Assembly (NCBI GenBank): GCA_019873685.1
Contig: JAIOAT010000041.1
Location: 1 to 34,180 of the forward strand
DNA length: 34,180 bases
Direction: 5' to 3'
Origin: Chloroflexota bacterium
GTDB taxonomy: Bacteria; Chloroflexota; Anaerolineae; Aggregatilineales; Ch27
Part shown: piece after piece, positions 8,546 through 15,372 of the stretch
Numbering within the stretch: position 1 is the stretch's first letter
Layout: the number at the start of each line of letters is the position of its first letter
The notes under the pieces: generated by a model
The model's database searches: none
Seen by the model: only the letters and a program-made list of their open reading frames with translations
What the model was told of the DNA's origin: nothing
Translations under genes and position numbers: made by a program

Positions 8546-9379
8546 TCACCCTTTGACACTTTCCAGATAGGCCAGCGGGACGGTCAGCCGCAATTCCCCT
8601 TCGCGGGCGGCCAGGCGGTTGAGCGCCGCTTCCAGCCGCCGCAGGATCGCCACAGCCTCCCCCGGCGGCAGGAACTCCCGCCAGCCCTCCAGAAAGGCCA
8701 TACGGATGAAACTATGGCGCAGCAGGGCGCTGCCATCCACATAACGCAGGCTGAACGTCTGCTCGTACACATCGGTCACGCGCAGCCCCGCTTCTTCCAG
8801 CAGGGCGCAGGCGGCAGCGACCGTCGTGCGGCCCGCGATATGCGCCTCCAGGGCGGGCAACAGATCGGCGCGTCCGGCTTCCTGCAGCACATCAGCGTAC
8901 ACCGTGTAGAACTCGCTCATATGCCCGCGCAGGTTGGTGGTCAGGGCCAGCCGCCCGCCGGGCCGTAGGACACGGGCGCATTCCCGCAATACGCTGTGTG
9001 CGTCGGCGAAGTTGTTGATCCCCAGATTGGAAACGATCAGATCGAACGATCCAGCGGCAAAGGGCATGGCTGCGCCATCCCCGCCGATCAGCGCCACCTG
9101 CTTGATACCCAGCGCGACCTGCTTAAAGCGGGCACGCCACAGGCCGTTCAGCCAGGTATCCAGGCCGCAGGCGCGGCAATCCGGCCCCAGGCGCTGGGCC
9201 AGGTCCAGCAGCGGGAAGCCCGCGCCGCAGGCCAGATCAAGCACAGTCAGGCCGGGGGCCAGCGGGACGTGCTCCAGCAGCACCTGCCCGAAAATAGCCG
9301 ACCACAGCGGCGCTTCATCGAAAACGGTCATCAGGGCCGGATCATTCCAGTCAAAGACGGCGGCGAATTCGTCGGTCAT
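8546..9379 (-). CDS. Class I SAM-dependent methyltransferase
   Basis: The 277-residue protein has motif I VLDLACGAGFPLLDLA (about 46-61), an acidic motif after AACGLD-like residues, MPFAAGSFDLIVSNLGINN and LRECARVLRPGGRLALTT (the methyltransferase 11 / UbiE-like core). The C-terminal half has no recognisable specificity. The ATG at 9379 was chosen because GGAG lies nearby and homology starts there; the frame extends upstream to 9598 into intergenic sequence. A TACAAT -10-like hexamer lies on the minus strand at 9423-9428. The 215 bp up to the next gene hold that hexamer and GC-rich sequence only. Confidence 0.8.
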   Translation of the reverse strand: MTDEFAAVFDWNDPALMTVFDEAPLWSAIFGQVLLEHVPLAPGLTVLDLACGAGFPLLDLAQRLGPDCRACGLDTWLNGLWRARFKQVALGIKQVALIGGDGAAMPFAAGSFDLIVSNLGINNFADAHSVLRECARVLRPGGRLALTTNLRGHMSEFYTVYADVLQEAGRADLLPALEAHIAGRTTVAAACALLEEAGLRVTDVYEQTFSLRYVDGSALLRHSFIRMAFLEGWREFLPPGEAVAILRRLEAALNRLAAREGELRLTVPLAYLESVKG

Positions 9380-9594
9380 GGCGCGCTCCGGAGGCGCAGG
9401 CTGGCGGGTCACCCGGAGGGGTATTGTAGCCCTTCCGGAGGGGGGCGGCCAGGAAACAAAGGGGCAGGTGGCCAGCTGGTCGGGTGTGCCGACTGTCCAT
9501 TGCCTGCTCCCGACCTCCCTTTGCCTGCACCCGCCAGAACAAATGCGCCGGGGGTAGCCCGGCGCAGGCGCAACAGACAGGCTGTGGCAGGCGG

Positions 9595-10836
9595 TCAATC
9601 CAGGTCAACGTATTCCAGTTCCATTGAGACCGGCTCGGTTGGTGTTGGCTCCGGGCGGCTTTCGATGGGGCGAGCGGGCGCGCCTGAAGCCGGGCCAATC
9701 GTGCGCGTGGTGCTGGCCCGGCTGGATGGGCCGTTGAAAGCGTCCGGGCGGGCAGTGCGCGGAGAAGCAGCGTTCTCTGAACGGTTGGCTGTCCAGCGTG
9801 GCCGATCACCTGCCGTCGACCCGCTGCTCGTCAGCGGCCCGCTGCTGGTCAGCGGCCCGCTGCCTGTCAGCGACCCGCTGCTCGCCAGTGACCCGCCGCT
9901 GGCAGGCAGATCGGCGGGAGCGGGTTGAGCAGCTTCCATGCGCGGCGCAGCCGGGCTGGCGGATGGCATGGAGAGCGGTTCGCTGCTCCGCGCGACCGGC
10001 TCCGCAGCCTGACCGACCGGAGAGCCGCTGGTGGCGGGCCGGTTGATTGTGCCGCCGACGCTCGCGGTGGCGTGGTTGCCGCCATACGCGCCGCCTCCTA
10101 CACCGCTGCCGAAGAAGCTGCGCTGGGCCTCATAGTGGCGGCGCGGGCCGGAGTCGTTGTAGGCGGAAGCGCCCAGGGCCGTGCTCCGTTCCGGCAGGCT
10201 GCGGGCTGTCCCGCCGGGCATCGCGCGCGGTTCCGCCGGGCTGAAGCTCGTCCGGCTCCCACCGCCAAGTGGCCGCGCCGGGCTGTCGACCATTCGCCCG
10301 GCGAGGTGAGAGGTGCTGAACAGGTGATCCCCGGCGAAGGCGAACGTGCCGATGATCAGGACGCGGGTCAGCCAGGTCAGGCCAGCGATGAACGGCGGGC
10401 CATAGGCCAGCATATCGGCGCGGCTGAACAGCTCGTTGCCCAGGCGCGGGTTGGCGGAGAAGGCCGTAACGACCGCCCACCAGGTCATGACGGCGTTCAT
10501 CCCGGCGCCCAGCAACCAGGCCCCGGTCAACAGCCAGACTTCCTTTGGCTCCTTACGCCCGGTCTCCGGCGTGAATAGCCGCGCCAGTCCAGCGAAATCA
10601 ATGGCGCAAAAGGCCACGGCCAGGATGCGCGCCCAGGTGGCGATCCCCAGCGCGTCATGTTCACCCAGCAGGGATGCCAGGGCGTATTCGGTCGTGGCAA
10701 AGTTGAACACCTCAAAGGCGATCAGCGCAGCCAGCAGGATCAGCCCAAGCCACAGGCCGCGCGCGGTGACCTGCCGCCGCCAGTGACGGAAACGCTCCGC
10801 CAGCGCAAAGTTGAGTTCGAAGGTCGTTGTCGCCAC
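9595..10836 (-). CDS. Membrane protein with long Ser/Pro/Gly-rich tail
   Basis: I do not recognise a family. The 413-residue protein has four predicted membrane segments in its first 175 residues (about 27-47, 65-86, 102-123 and 147-170), then a low-complexity hydrophilic tail of about 240 residues rich in Ser, Gly, Pro and Ala. The tail contains imperfect six-residue repeats of the SGPLTS type, encoded by an 18 bp tandem repeat. Translation starts at a GTG with AAGGAGG about 8 nt upstream, a very good ribosome-binding site. The promoter has near-consensus -35 and -10 elements and two LexA-like boxes, so the gene is a candidate for damage-inducible expression (inference). Known SOS-induced membrane proteins include cell-division inhibitors, but there is no homology to support that role here. 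Confidence 0.7.
   Translation of the reverse strand: MATTTFELNFALAERFRHWRRQVTARGLWLGLILLAALIAFEVFNFATTEYALASLLGEHDALGIATWARILAVAFCAIDFAGLARLFTPETGRKEPKEVWLLTGAWLLGAGMNAVMTWWAVVTAFSANPRLGNELFSRADMLAYGPPFIAGLTWLTRVLIIGTFAFAGDHLFSTSHLAGRMVDSPARPLGGGSRTSFSPAEPRAMPGGTARSLPERSTALGASAYNDSGPRRHYEAQRSFFGSGVGGGAYGGNHATASVGGTINRPATSGSPVGQAAEPVARSSEPLSMPSASPAAPRMEAAQPAPADLPASGGSLASSGSLTGSGPLTSSGPLTSSGSTAGDRPRWTANRSENAASPRTARPDAFNGPSSRASTTRTIGPASGAPARPIESRPEPTPTEPVSMELEYVDLD
9824..9895. repeat. 18 bp imperfect tandem repeat, four copies, in a coding region
   Basis: Four consecutive 18 bp units (9824, 9842, 9860 and 9878) share the pattern CTGCTSGTCAGCGGCCCG with one to four differences. They lie in the tail of the membrane protein and encode repeats such as SGPLTS on the minus strand. 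Copy number changes by whole units would keep the frame. Confidence 0.85.
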
Positions 10837-10853
10837 AGCCCCGTCCTCCTTGT

Positions 10854-10895
10854 GAACACATGTTCTGATTCATGATAGCATCAGAACATACGTTC
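10854..10895. promoter_or_regulatory. Pair of LexA-like operators (GAAC-N4-GTTC)
   Basis: Two exact GAAC-N4-GTTC boxes, GAACACATGTTC (10854-10865) and GAACATACGTTC (10884-10895), start 30 bp apart. Between them lies a perfect 9 bp inverted repeat, TGTTCTGAT/ATCAGAACA (10861-10869 and 10880-10888), centred on the -10 element of the membrane-protein promoter. The pattern equals the LexA/DinR box of Firmicutes and Actinobacteria. Whether the LexA of this organism uses it is unknown. Confidence 0.6.
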
Positions 10896-10900
10896 GTCAA
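10872..10900 (-). promoter_or_regulatory. Promoter of the membrane-protein gene
   Basis: On the minus strand TTGACG (10900-10895) and TATCAT (10877-10872) are separated by exactly 17 bp. One LexA-like box fills the start of the spacer and the other lies just downstream of the -10 element. The GTG start is at 10836. Confidence 0.75.
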
Positions 10901-10977
10901 CAGGGATTCGGCGGCATCAGGTCGGGCGATCTTGCCCGCCCGCAGCAGCGCAGAGGAGGGCCACTAGCGCGGCGCGA

Positions 10978-11505
10978 TCAGCGCGGTGCGATCTGAGAGG
11001 GTTCGTCTTCAAGCGGGGGGGCAGGCGGCTGCGGATCATTGGCGCGGCGTTCCACCCACCACAGCGCGCCCAGCAACAGACACACGCCGATAACAATGGA
11101 GGCGTCCGCCACGTTGAAAACCGGCCAGAATTTGAAGTCAAAGAAATCGACCACGTACCCCAGGCGCAGGCGGTCGATCAGGTTGCCGCTTGCCCCGCCC
11201 AGCTGGAGGCCCAGCGCCAGGCGGATCAGCCAGCCCTGGTCAGGCATCTGACGGTAAAAGTACAGGATCATCCCTACGACGACAAAAGCCACCAGGGCAA
11301 AAAACAGCCCGCCATCCGGCAGGATGCCGAAGGCCGCCCCCGTATTCTGTACATACGTGAAGGTGAAGTACGGGCGCAGCGCCTCCACCGGCGCCCACTG
11401 CTCGTACAGGCTGAGGTTAGCGACGACAAGCGCTTTGCTGGTCTGATCAAGGGCGATCACAGCCAGGGCAACCCCGATCAGAAACAGCCATCTGGTGAGG
11501 CGCAT
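10978..11505 (-). CDS. lspA: Signal peptidase II (lipoprotein signal peptidase)
   Basis: LspA is the membrane aspartyl protease that cleaves prolipoprotein signal peptides after lipidation. The 175-residue protein has four membrane segments, the ALDQTSK block near the N-terminus, NTGAAFGI (54-61), GGASGNLIDRLRLGYVVDFFDF with catalytic Asp120, and FNVADASIVIG with catalytic Asp134. A proline-rich cytoplasmic tail follows. The ATG at 11505 has AAGGAAG upstream. It lies 26 bp after the zinc-finger gene and probably shares its transcript. At least three lipoproteins encoded in this window would be its substrates. Confidence 0.93.
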   Translation of the reverse strand: MRLTRWLFLIGVALAVIALDQTSKALVVANLSLYEQWAPVEALRPYFTFTYVQNTGAAFGILPDGGLFFALVAFVVVGMILYFYRQMPDQGWLIRLALGLQLGGASGNLIDRLRLGYVVDFFDFKFWPVFNVADASIVIGVCLLLGALWWVERRANDPQPPAPPLEDEPSQIAPR

Positions 11506-11531
11506 GACGGCTTCCTTTGTTGTGGCGGCGG

Positions 11532-11882
11532 CTAGCGCCGGAGGTATTCGCGCGCCTCGGCGCAGGCCATGCACAGCGGCGTATACGGGATCGCTTCCAG
11601 GCGAGCCAGGTCGATCTCCTGCCCGCAGTTGTCACAGCGGCCATAGGTGCCCGCCTCGAACTTGGCCAGGGCGTCCTCCACCAGTTGCAGGCGCTTCTCG
11701 CTGCTGGTGCGAATGGCCAGGTCCTTGGCCTGGTCAAAGGCCTGGGTGGCGTCGTCGGCCTGGTGGTTGGTGTACCCGGTGCCATCCAGAGCCAGGGTAT
11801 CCTTCAGGCTCTCCACGTTCTCCAGCAGATCGGCGCGCAGGGCTTCCAGGACAGGCTTCAGTTCTTCGGGGGACCGGATCAT
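11532..11882 (-). CDS. DksA/TraR-type C4 zinc-finger protein
   Basis: The 116-residue protein has a helical N-terminal region and a complete C4 zinc finger, CDNCGQEID followed after 17 residues by CMAC, with the family spacing and the ARLEAIPYTPLC segment. DksA/TraR proteins enter the RNA polymerase secondary channel with ppGpp; short versions such as this (like the Bacillus YteA/YocK group) are less well understood. The frame is open to 12050, but the ATG at 11882 has GGAGAGGGG upstream and matches where homology starts. It heads the operon with lspA. Confidence 0.87.
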   Translation of the reverse strand: MIRSPEELKPVLEALRADLLENVESLKDTLALDGTGYTNHQADDATQAFDQAKDLAIRTSSEKRLQLVEDALAKFEAGTYGRCDNCGQEIDLARLEAIPYTPLCMACAEAREYLRR

Positions 11883-11967
11883 CAACCCCTCTCCTTGTTG
11901 CGATGTCAGCGCGATGCACTGCAAGGACGGCAGGGCGCTCCCCGCCGCAACGGTTTGTTGCGGTGCG

Positions 11968-11995
11968 ATTTTACCGCCCGCCGGGGAGAGCGCAA
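11968..11995 (-). promoter_or_regulatory. Probable promoter of the dksA-like/lspA operon
   Basis: On the minus strand TTGCGC (11995-11990) and TAAAAT (11973-11968) have a 16 bp spacer. The leader would begin with the perfect stem CCGCAAC/GTTGCGG (11963-11945). Confidence 0.45.
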
Positions 11996-12008
11996 ACTGC
12001 GCTTTTTT
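11989..12008 (+). terminator. Intrinsic-terminator-like hairpin without an obvious upstream gene
   Basis: AGCGCA and TGCGCT form a 6 bp stem with a 3 nt loop, followed directly by a run of six T (12003-12008). It reads on the plus strand, where no gene lies upstream for several kilobases. It could protect mgtE from read-through or end a short antisense RNA. Confidence 0.4.
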
Positions 12009-12201
12009 GGCGGTTGACACATCGGACATCCCGGAGGAAAATCGTAGCATCGCATCGCTGTTAGAGGATGTGTCTGGATGGACGAAGGACCTGCCACGTC
12101 CGGTCTGGATGCTGGACCCAGACGCGGCGCAACAGACGATAACTTCATAACCAGGCCCCTGGCAGGCCGTCCCTCCGCCCGCGCTTAAACCTCCTCATCT
12201 A

Positions 12202-12261
12202 GCGGCTCCGGGATGTCTCCAGGGGCAAGTGAACATCCCTGGAGGTGTGACATGGAGCCGC
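12202..12261 (+). promoter_or_regulatory. Long RNA hairpin enclosing the mgtE ribosome-binding site and start codon
   Basis: Three stacked stems fold over the initiation region: GCGGCTCC/GGAGCCGC (12202-12209 with 12254-12261), ATGTC/GACAT (12213-12217 with 12249-12253) and TCCAGGG/CCCTGGA (12218-12224 with 12237-12243). The apical loop is 12 nt (12225-12236). That is 20 perfect pairs in 60 nt, with GGG bulged on one side and GGTGT on the other. The GGAGG Shine-Dalgarno (12241-12245) and the ATG (12252-12254) are inside the structure. Confidence 0.6.
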
Positions 12262-13601
12262 GAATCCTTGATTCCGTTCTCGATCAGGTTCGCCGCGCCC
12301 TGGAACAGGACGATGTGACCGGCGCCGTCAACATCATTGAGGCGCTGCGTCCTTCCGACCAGGCCGAGGTCTTTGCCGAGCTGGACGACGCGACCCAGAT
12401 CGCGCTCCTGCCGCGGCTGGACCCGGACGATTCGGCGGATATCCTGGAAAAGCTGGACGACGAAGAAGTCGCCGAACTGGCCACGGCGCTGCCCAGCGAG
12501 GCGTTGATCCGTATCGTCGACGAGATGGAGCCGGACGAGGCCGCCGACCTGCTGGGCGACATCCCTCAGGATAAGGCCCAGCGTGTGCTGGCCGGGCTGG
12601 AAGACCCGGAGGAAATCCATCCCCTGCTGCTGCACCCGGATGACAGCGCCGGCGGCCTGATGACCTCGGAATTCCTGGCCCTGCGCCGGCGGATGACCGC
12701 TGCCGAGGCCCTGGAGGCGCTGCGCGTCTGGAAGCCGGAGGCGGAGACGATCTACTACATGTTCGTGGTCGATGCAGTTGGACGCCTGTGCGGAGTCGTC
12801 GACCTGCGCCAGCTGGTGATGGCCGATCCAGGGACCCCCCTTGCTGACATCATGGACCCTGATGTGATCTCAGTCACGGTCGGGGCCGATCAGGAGGAGT
12901 GCGCCCGCCTGATGTCGCACTACGACCTGTTGGCCCTGCCCGTGATTGACCATGACCGTCGCCTGCTGGGCGTGGTCACGATCGATGATGTGGTTGATGT
13001 ACTGGAAGACGAGGCCACCGAGGACATCCAGCGGCTGGGCGGTTCGCAGCCGCTGGGGCGCTCCTACCTGGAAAGCAGCGTCTGGCTGGTCATGCGCAAG
13101 CGCATTGGCTGGCTGCTGCTGCTCTTCCTGACGGAAAGCCTGACTGGCACGGTGCTACGCCACTTCGAACAGGAACTGGAAGCAGCGGTGGCGCTGGCGT
13201 TCTTCGTCCCGCTGCTGATCGGCACCGGCGGCAATGCCGGTTCCCAGACTACCAGCACGATCATCCGCGCTCTGGCGGTAGGCGATATTGAACTGAAAGA
13301 TGCGCTCAAGTCGCTGTGGCACGAGCTGCGCGTCGGCCTGCTGCTGGGCCTGGGCATGGCCACGGCAGCCTACCTGAGGGCGCTGAGCTGGAACTCCACA
13401 CCCGATCTGGCGGCGACTGTCGCTCTGGCTATCATGACGATCGTGATCTGGGCTAACGCGCTGGGGGCGGTCCTGCCGCTGCTGGCAACGCGCCTGCGCA
13501 TCGATCCGACCGTGGTCTCCGGCCCGGTCATGAGCACCCTGGTTGACGCTACCGGCCTGTTCATTTACTTCACCATCGCCCGGTTGCTGATGGGCCTGTG
13601 A
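12252..13601 (+). CDS. mgtE: Magnesium transporter MgtE
   Basis: MgtE is a homodimeric Mg2+ channel gated by cytoplasmic Mg2+ binding. The 449-residue protein has an N-terminal helical MgtE_N superhelix (about 20-125, with repeated LDPDDSADILEKLDDEEVA-type turns), two CBS domains (about 135-255, rich in Asp/Glu), a plug helix and a C-terminal five-helix membrane domain with the pore block GTGGNAGSQTTS. Length is typical. The ATG at 12252 has a perfect GGAGGT five bases upstream. An in-frame ATG at 12213 lacks a ribosome-binding site. The initiation region lies inside a long hairpin, which points to translational control. Confidence 0.94.
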   Translation: MEPRILDSVLDQVRRALEQDDVTGAVNIIEALRPSDQAEVFAELDDATQIALLPRLDPDDSADILEKLDDEEVAELATALPSEALIRIVDEMEPDEAADLLGDIPQDKAQRVLAGLEDPEEIHPLLLHPDDSAGGLMTSEFLALRRRMTAAEALEALRVWKPEAETIYYMFVVDAVGRLCGVVDLRQLVMADPGTPLADIMDPDVISVTVGADQEECARLMSHYDLLALPVIDHDRRLLGVVTIDDVVDVLEDEATEDIQRLGGSQPLGRSYLESSVWLVMRKRIGWLLLLFLTESLTGTVLRHFEQELEAAVALAFFVPLLIGTGGNAGSQTTSTIIRALAVGDIELKDALKSLWHELRVGLLLGLGMATAAYLRALSWNSTPDLAATVALAIMTIVIWANALGAVLPLLATRLRIDPTVVSGPVMSTLVDATGLFIYFTIARLLMGL

Positions 13602-13638
13602 CCCGGTCACGATCGCCTGAGCGGCGGGAGAACTACTG

Positions 13639-15369
13639 ATGTTGAGTCTTTTCTCCGGGATCTTCAAAGTTCAACAACCCACCGAGCGCGGCTTTGGCTG
13701 GGCCGATGTCATCGTGCTGGCGATCGTAATCAGCCTGATCTACGCAGGCGTCCGGCTGGCAATCGACACTCCCGACCAGATCGCGGGGCCGACAATCTCC
13801 CTGGCTCCGGAGGCGCTGCCCTACTACGCCATCCGCTCGGTAGGACGGATGGCGGCGGCTTATGCGCTCTCGCTGATCTTTGCGCTGGTGTACGGGCGCG
13901 TCGCCGCCTACCACCATCGAGCCGAGCAAATCCTGATGCCGCTGCTGGATGTCCTGCAAAGCGTGCCCATTCTATCCTTCCTGCCGGTGGTATTGCTCAG
14001 CCTGAGCGCTGTGCTGCCGCAGGCCGCTGCCGCTGAACTGGCCTCGATCGTCCTGATCTTTACCAGCCAGGCCTGGAACCTGGTGTTCGTCTGGTATCAG
14101 TCGCTGACCACCATCCCGAACGAACTGAACGAAGCTTCAACCACCTTCCGCTTTGGCACCTGGCTGCGCTTTAGAACGCTGGAATTACCCTTTGCAGCGA
14201 TCGGCCTGCTGTGGAACAGCATGATGAGCTGGGCGGGCGGCTGGTTCTTCCTGATGGCCGCGGAAATCTTCACCGTTGGCGAGAAGGACTTCCGGCTGCC
14301 GGGGCTGGGAGCTTACCTGCAGGAAGCGGCCAACCAGCAGGACTACCGCGCCATCGCCTGGGGTGTCGCGACCCTGCTGCTGGTGATCATTCTGCTGGAT
14401 CAACTGGTCTGGCGCCCCCTGCTGGCCTGGGCCGACCGCTTCAAGCTGGAGATGGTGGAAAGCGACAACCCGCCAACCTCGTGGTTCTACAACTTGCTGC
14501 AATCGACGCGGATTACCACCTGGCTGGGGCAGCGCGTCTACCGCCCGATCAGCGAGGCGCTGGATATGGCGCTGGGGCGCTTTGGCCAGCCGGCCACAAA
14601 CCCGGAGGCAACTGTCCGCCAGCGACGACCCTGGCCCGCCTATTTGCTGGCGCTGGCCCTGGGCCTGGCGGTGGTCTATGGCCTGGAACAGGCCGGGGAG
14701 CTACTGGCGCAGGTTCCTGCCAGCCAGTGGATGGAGATTGCTCTGGGGGTAGCAACCACCCTGGCGCGGGTCCTGATCGCGCTCGGCATCGCCCTGGCGT
14801 GGACGATCCCCGTCGGCGTGCTGATCGGCACCAAGCCACGTGCAGCGGCGGTACTGCAACCAATCGTCCAGATCGCGGCGTCCGTGCCCGCTACGGCGCT
14901 GTTCCCGGTGCTGTTGCTCTTCCTGCTCCAGCAGCCGGGTGGGCTGAACATCGCCGCTGTTATGCTGATGCTTATGGGCACTCAGTGGTACCTGCTATTC
15001 AATATTATCGCCGGGGCCACAGCCATCCCGCAGGACCTCAAGTTCACCACCACCTTGCTGGGGCTGCATCGCCTGGAGCGCTGGCGCACACTGATCCTGC
15101 CCGCGTTGTTCCCGTATATCATCACCGGGGCGATCACAGCCAGCGGCGGGGCGTGGAACGCCAGCATTGTGGCGGAGCACTTCCACTTCGGTGGGGAGAC
15201 CCACCACGTCACCGGCATCGGCGCGTTGATTGCCGCTGCTACCGCCAGCGGCGACTTCCCCCTTCTGCTGGCAGCGACTCTGAGCATGATCCTGGTTGTC
15301 GTGTTGATCAATCGCCTGTTCTGGCGTCGGCTCTATCGCCGCGCTGAAGAGCAGTTCCGAATGGAGTAA
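13639..15369 (+). CDS. Fused double ABC transporter permease, NitT/TauT type
   Basis: The 576-residue protein contains two permease domains in one chain. The first is about 70-275, with the EAA-loop-like segment NELNEASTTFRFGTWLRFRTLELP. The second is about 330-565, with PQDLKFTTTLLGLHRLERWRTLILPALFPY. Each domain has about six membrane segments. A polar linker (about 275-325) separates them. This organisation is that of inner-membrane components for nitrate, sulfonate, taurine or related importers, in which two identical permeases usually dimerise; here both are fused. GGGAG precedes the ATG. The ATPase starts three bases after the stop. No substrate-binding protein lies in the window. Confidence 0.87.
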   Translation: MLSLFSGIFKVQQPTERGFGWADVIVLAIVISLIYAGVRLAIDTPDQIAGPTISLAPEALPYYAIRSVGRMAAAYALSLIFALVYGRVAAYHHRAEQILMPLLDVLQSVPILSFLPVVLLSLSAVLPQAAAAELASIVLIFTSQAWNLVFVWYQSLTTIPNELNEASTTFRFGTWLRFRTLELPFAAIGLLWNSMMSWAGGWFFLMAAEIFTVGEKDFRLPGLGAYLQEAANQQDYRAIAWGVATLLLVIILLDQLVWRPLLAWADRFKLEMVESDNPPTSWFYNLLQSTRITTWLGQRVYRPISEALDMALGRFGQPATNPEATVRQRRPWPAYLLALALGLAVVYGLEQAGELLAQVPASQWMEIALGVATTLARVLIALGIALAWTIPVGVLIGTKPRAAAVLQPIVQIAASVPATALFPVLLLFLLQQPGGLNIAAVMLMLMGTQWYLLFNIIAGATAIPQDLKFTTTLLGLHRLERWRTLILPALFPYIITGAITASGGAWNASIVAEHFHFGGETHHVTGIGALIAAATASGDFPLLLAATLSMILVVVLINRLFWRRLYRRAEEQFRME

Positions 15370-15372
15370 GCC

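Larger units (their letters stand above)
11883..12251. other. Divergent intergenic region between dksA-like gene and mgtE
   Basis: This stretch of about 370 bp separates the minus-strand zinc-finger operon from mgtE. It holds a candidate minus-strand promoter (11968-11995), a perfect 7 bp stem (CCGCAAC/GTTGCGG at 11945-11951 and 11957-11963), a 6 bp hairpin followed by T6 on the plus strand (11989-12008), and the left arm of the mgtE hairpin from 12202. A TTGACA at 12014-12019 has no matching -10. No coding potential was seen in 12020-12200. Confidence 0.6.

Noticed and set aside
12014-12019. TTGACA as an mgtE promoter
   Set aside because: No -10-like hexamer lies at 16-18 bp and the site is 230 bp before the start codon.
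14211-15347. 378-residue plus-strand frame inside the permease gene
   Set aside because: The permease frame has membrane segments and family motifs; this one is Gly/Arg/Pro-rich shadow coding.
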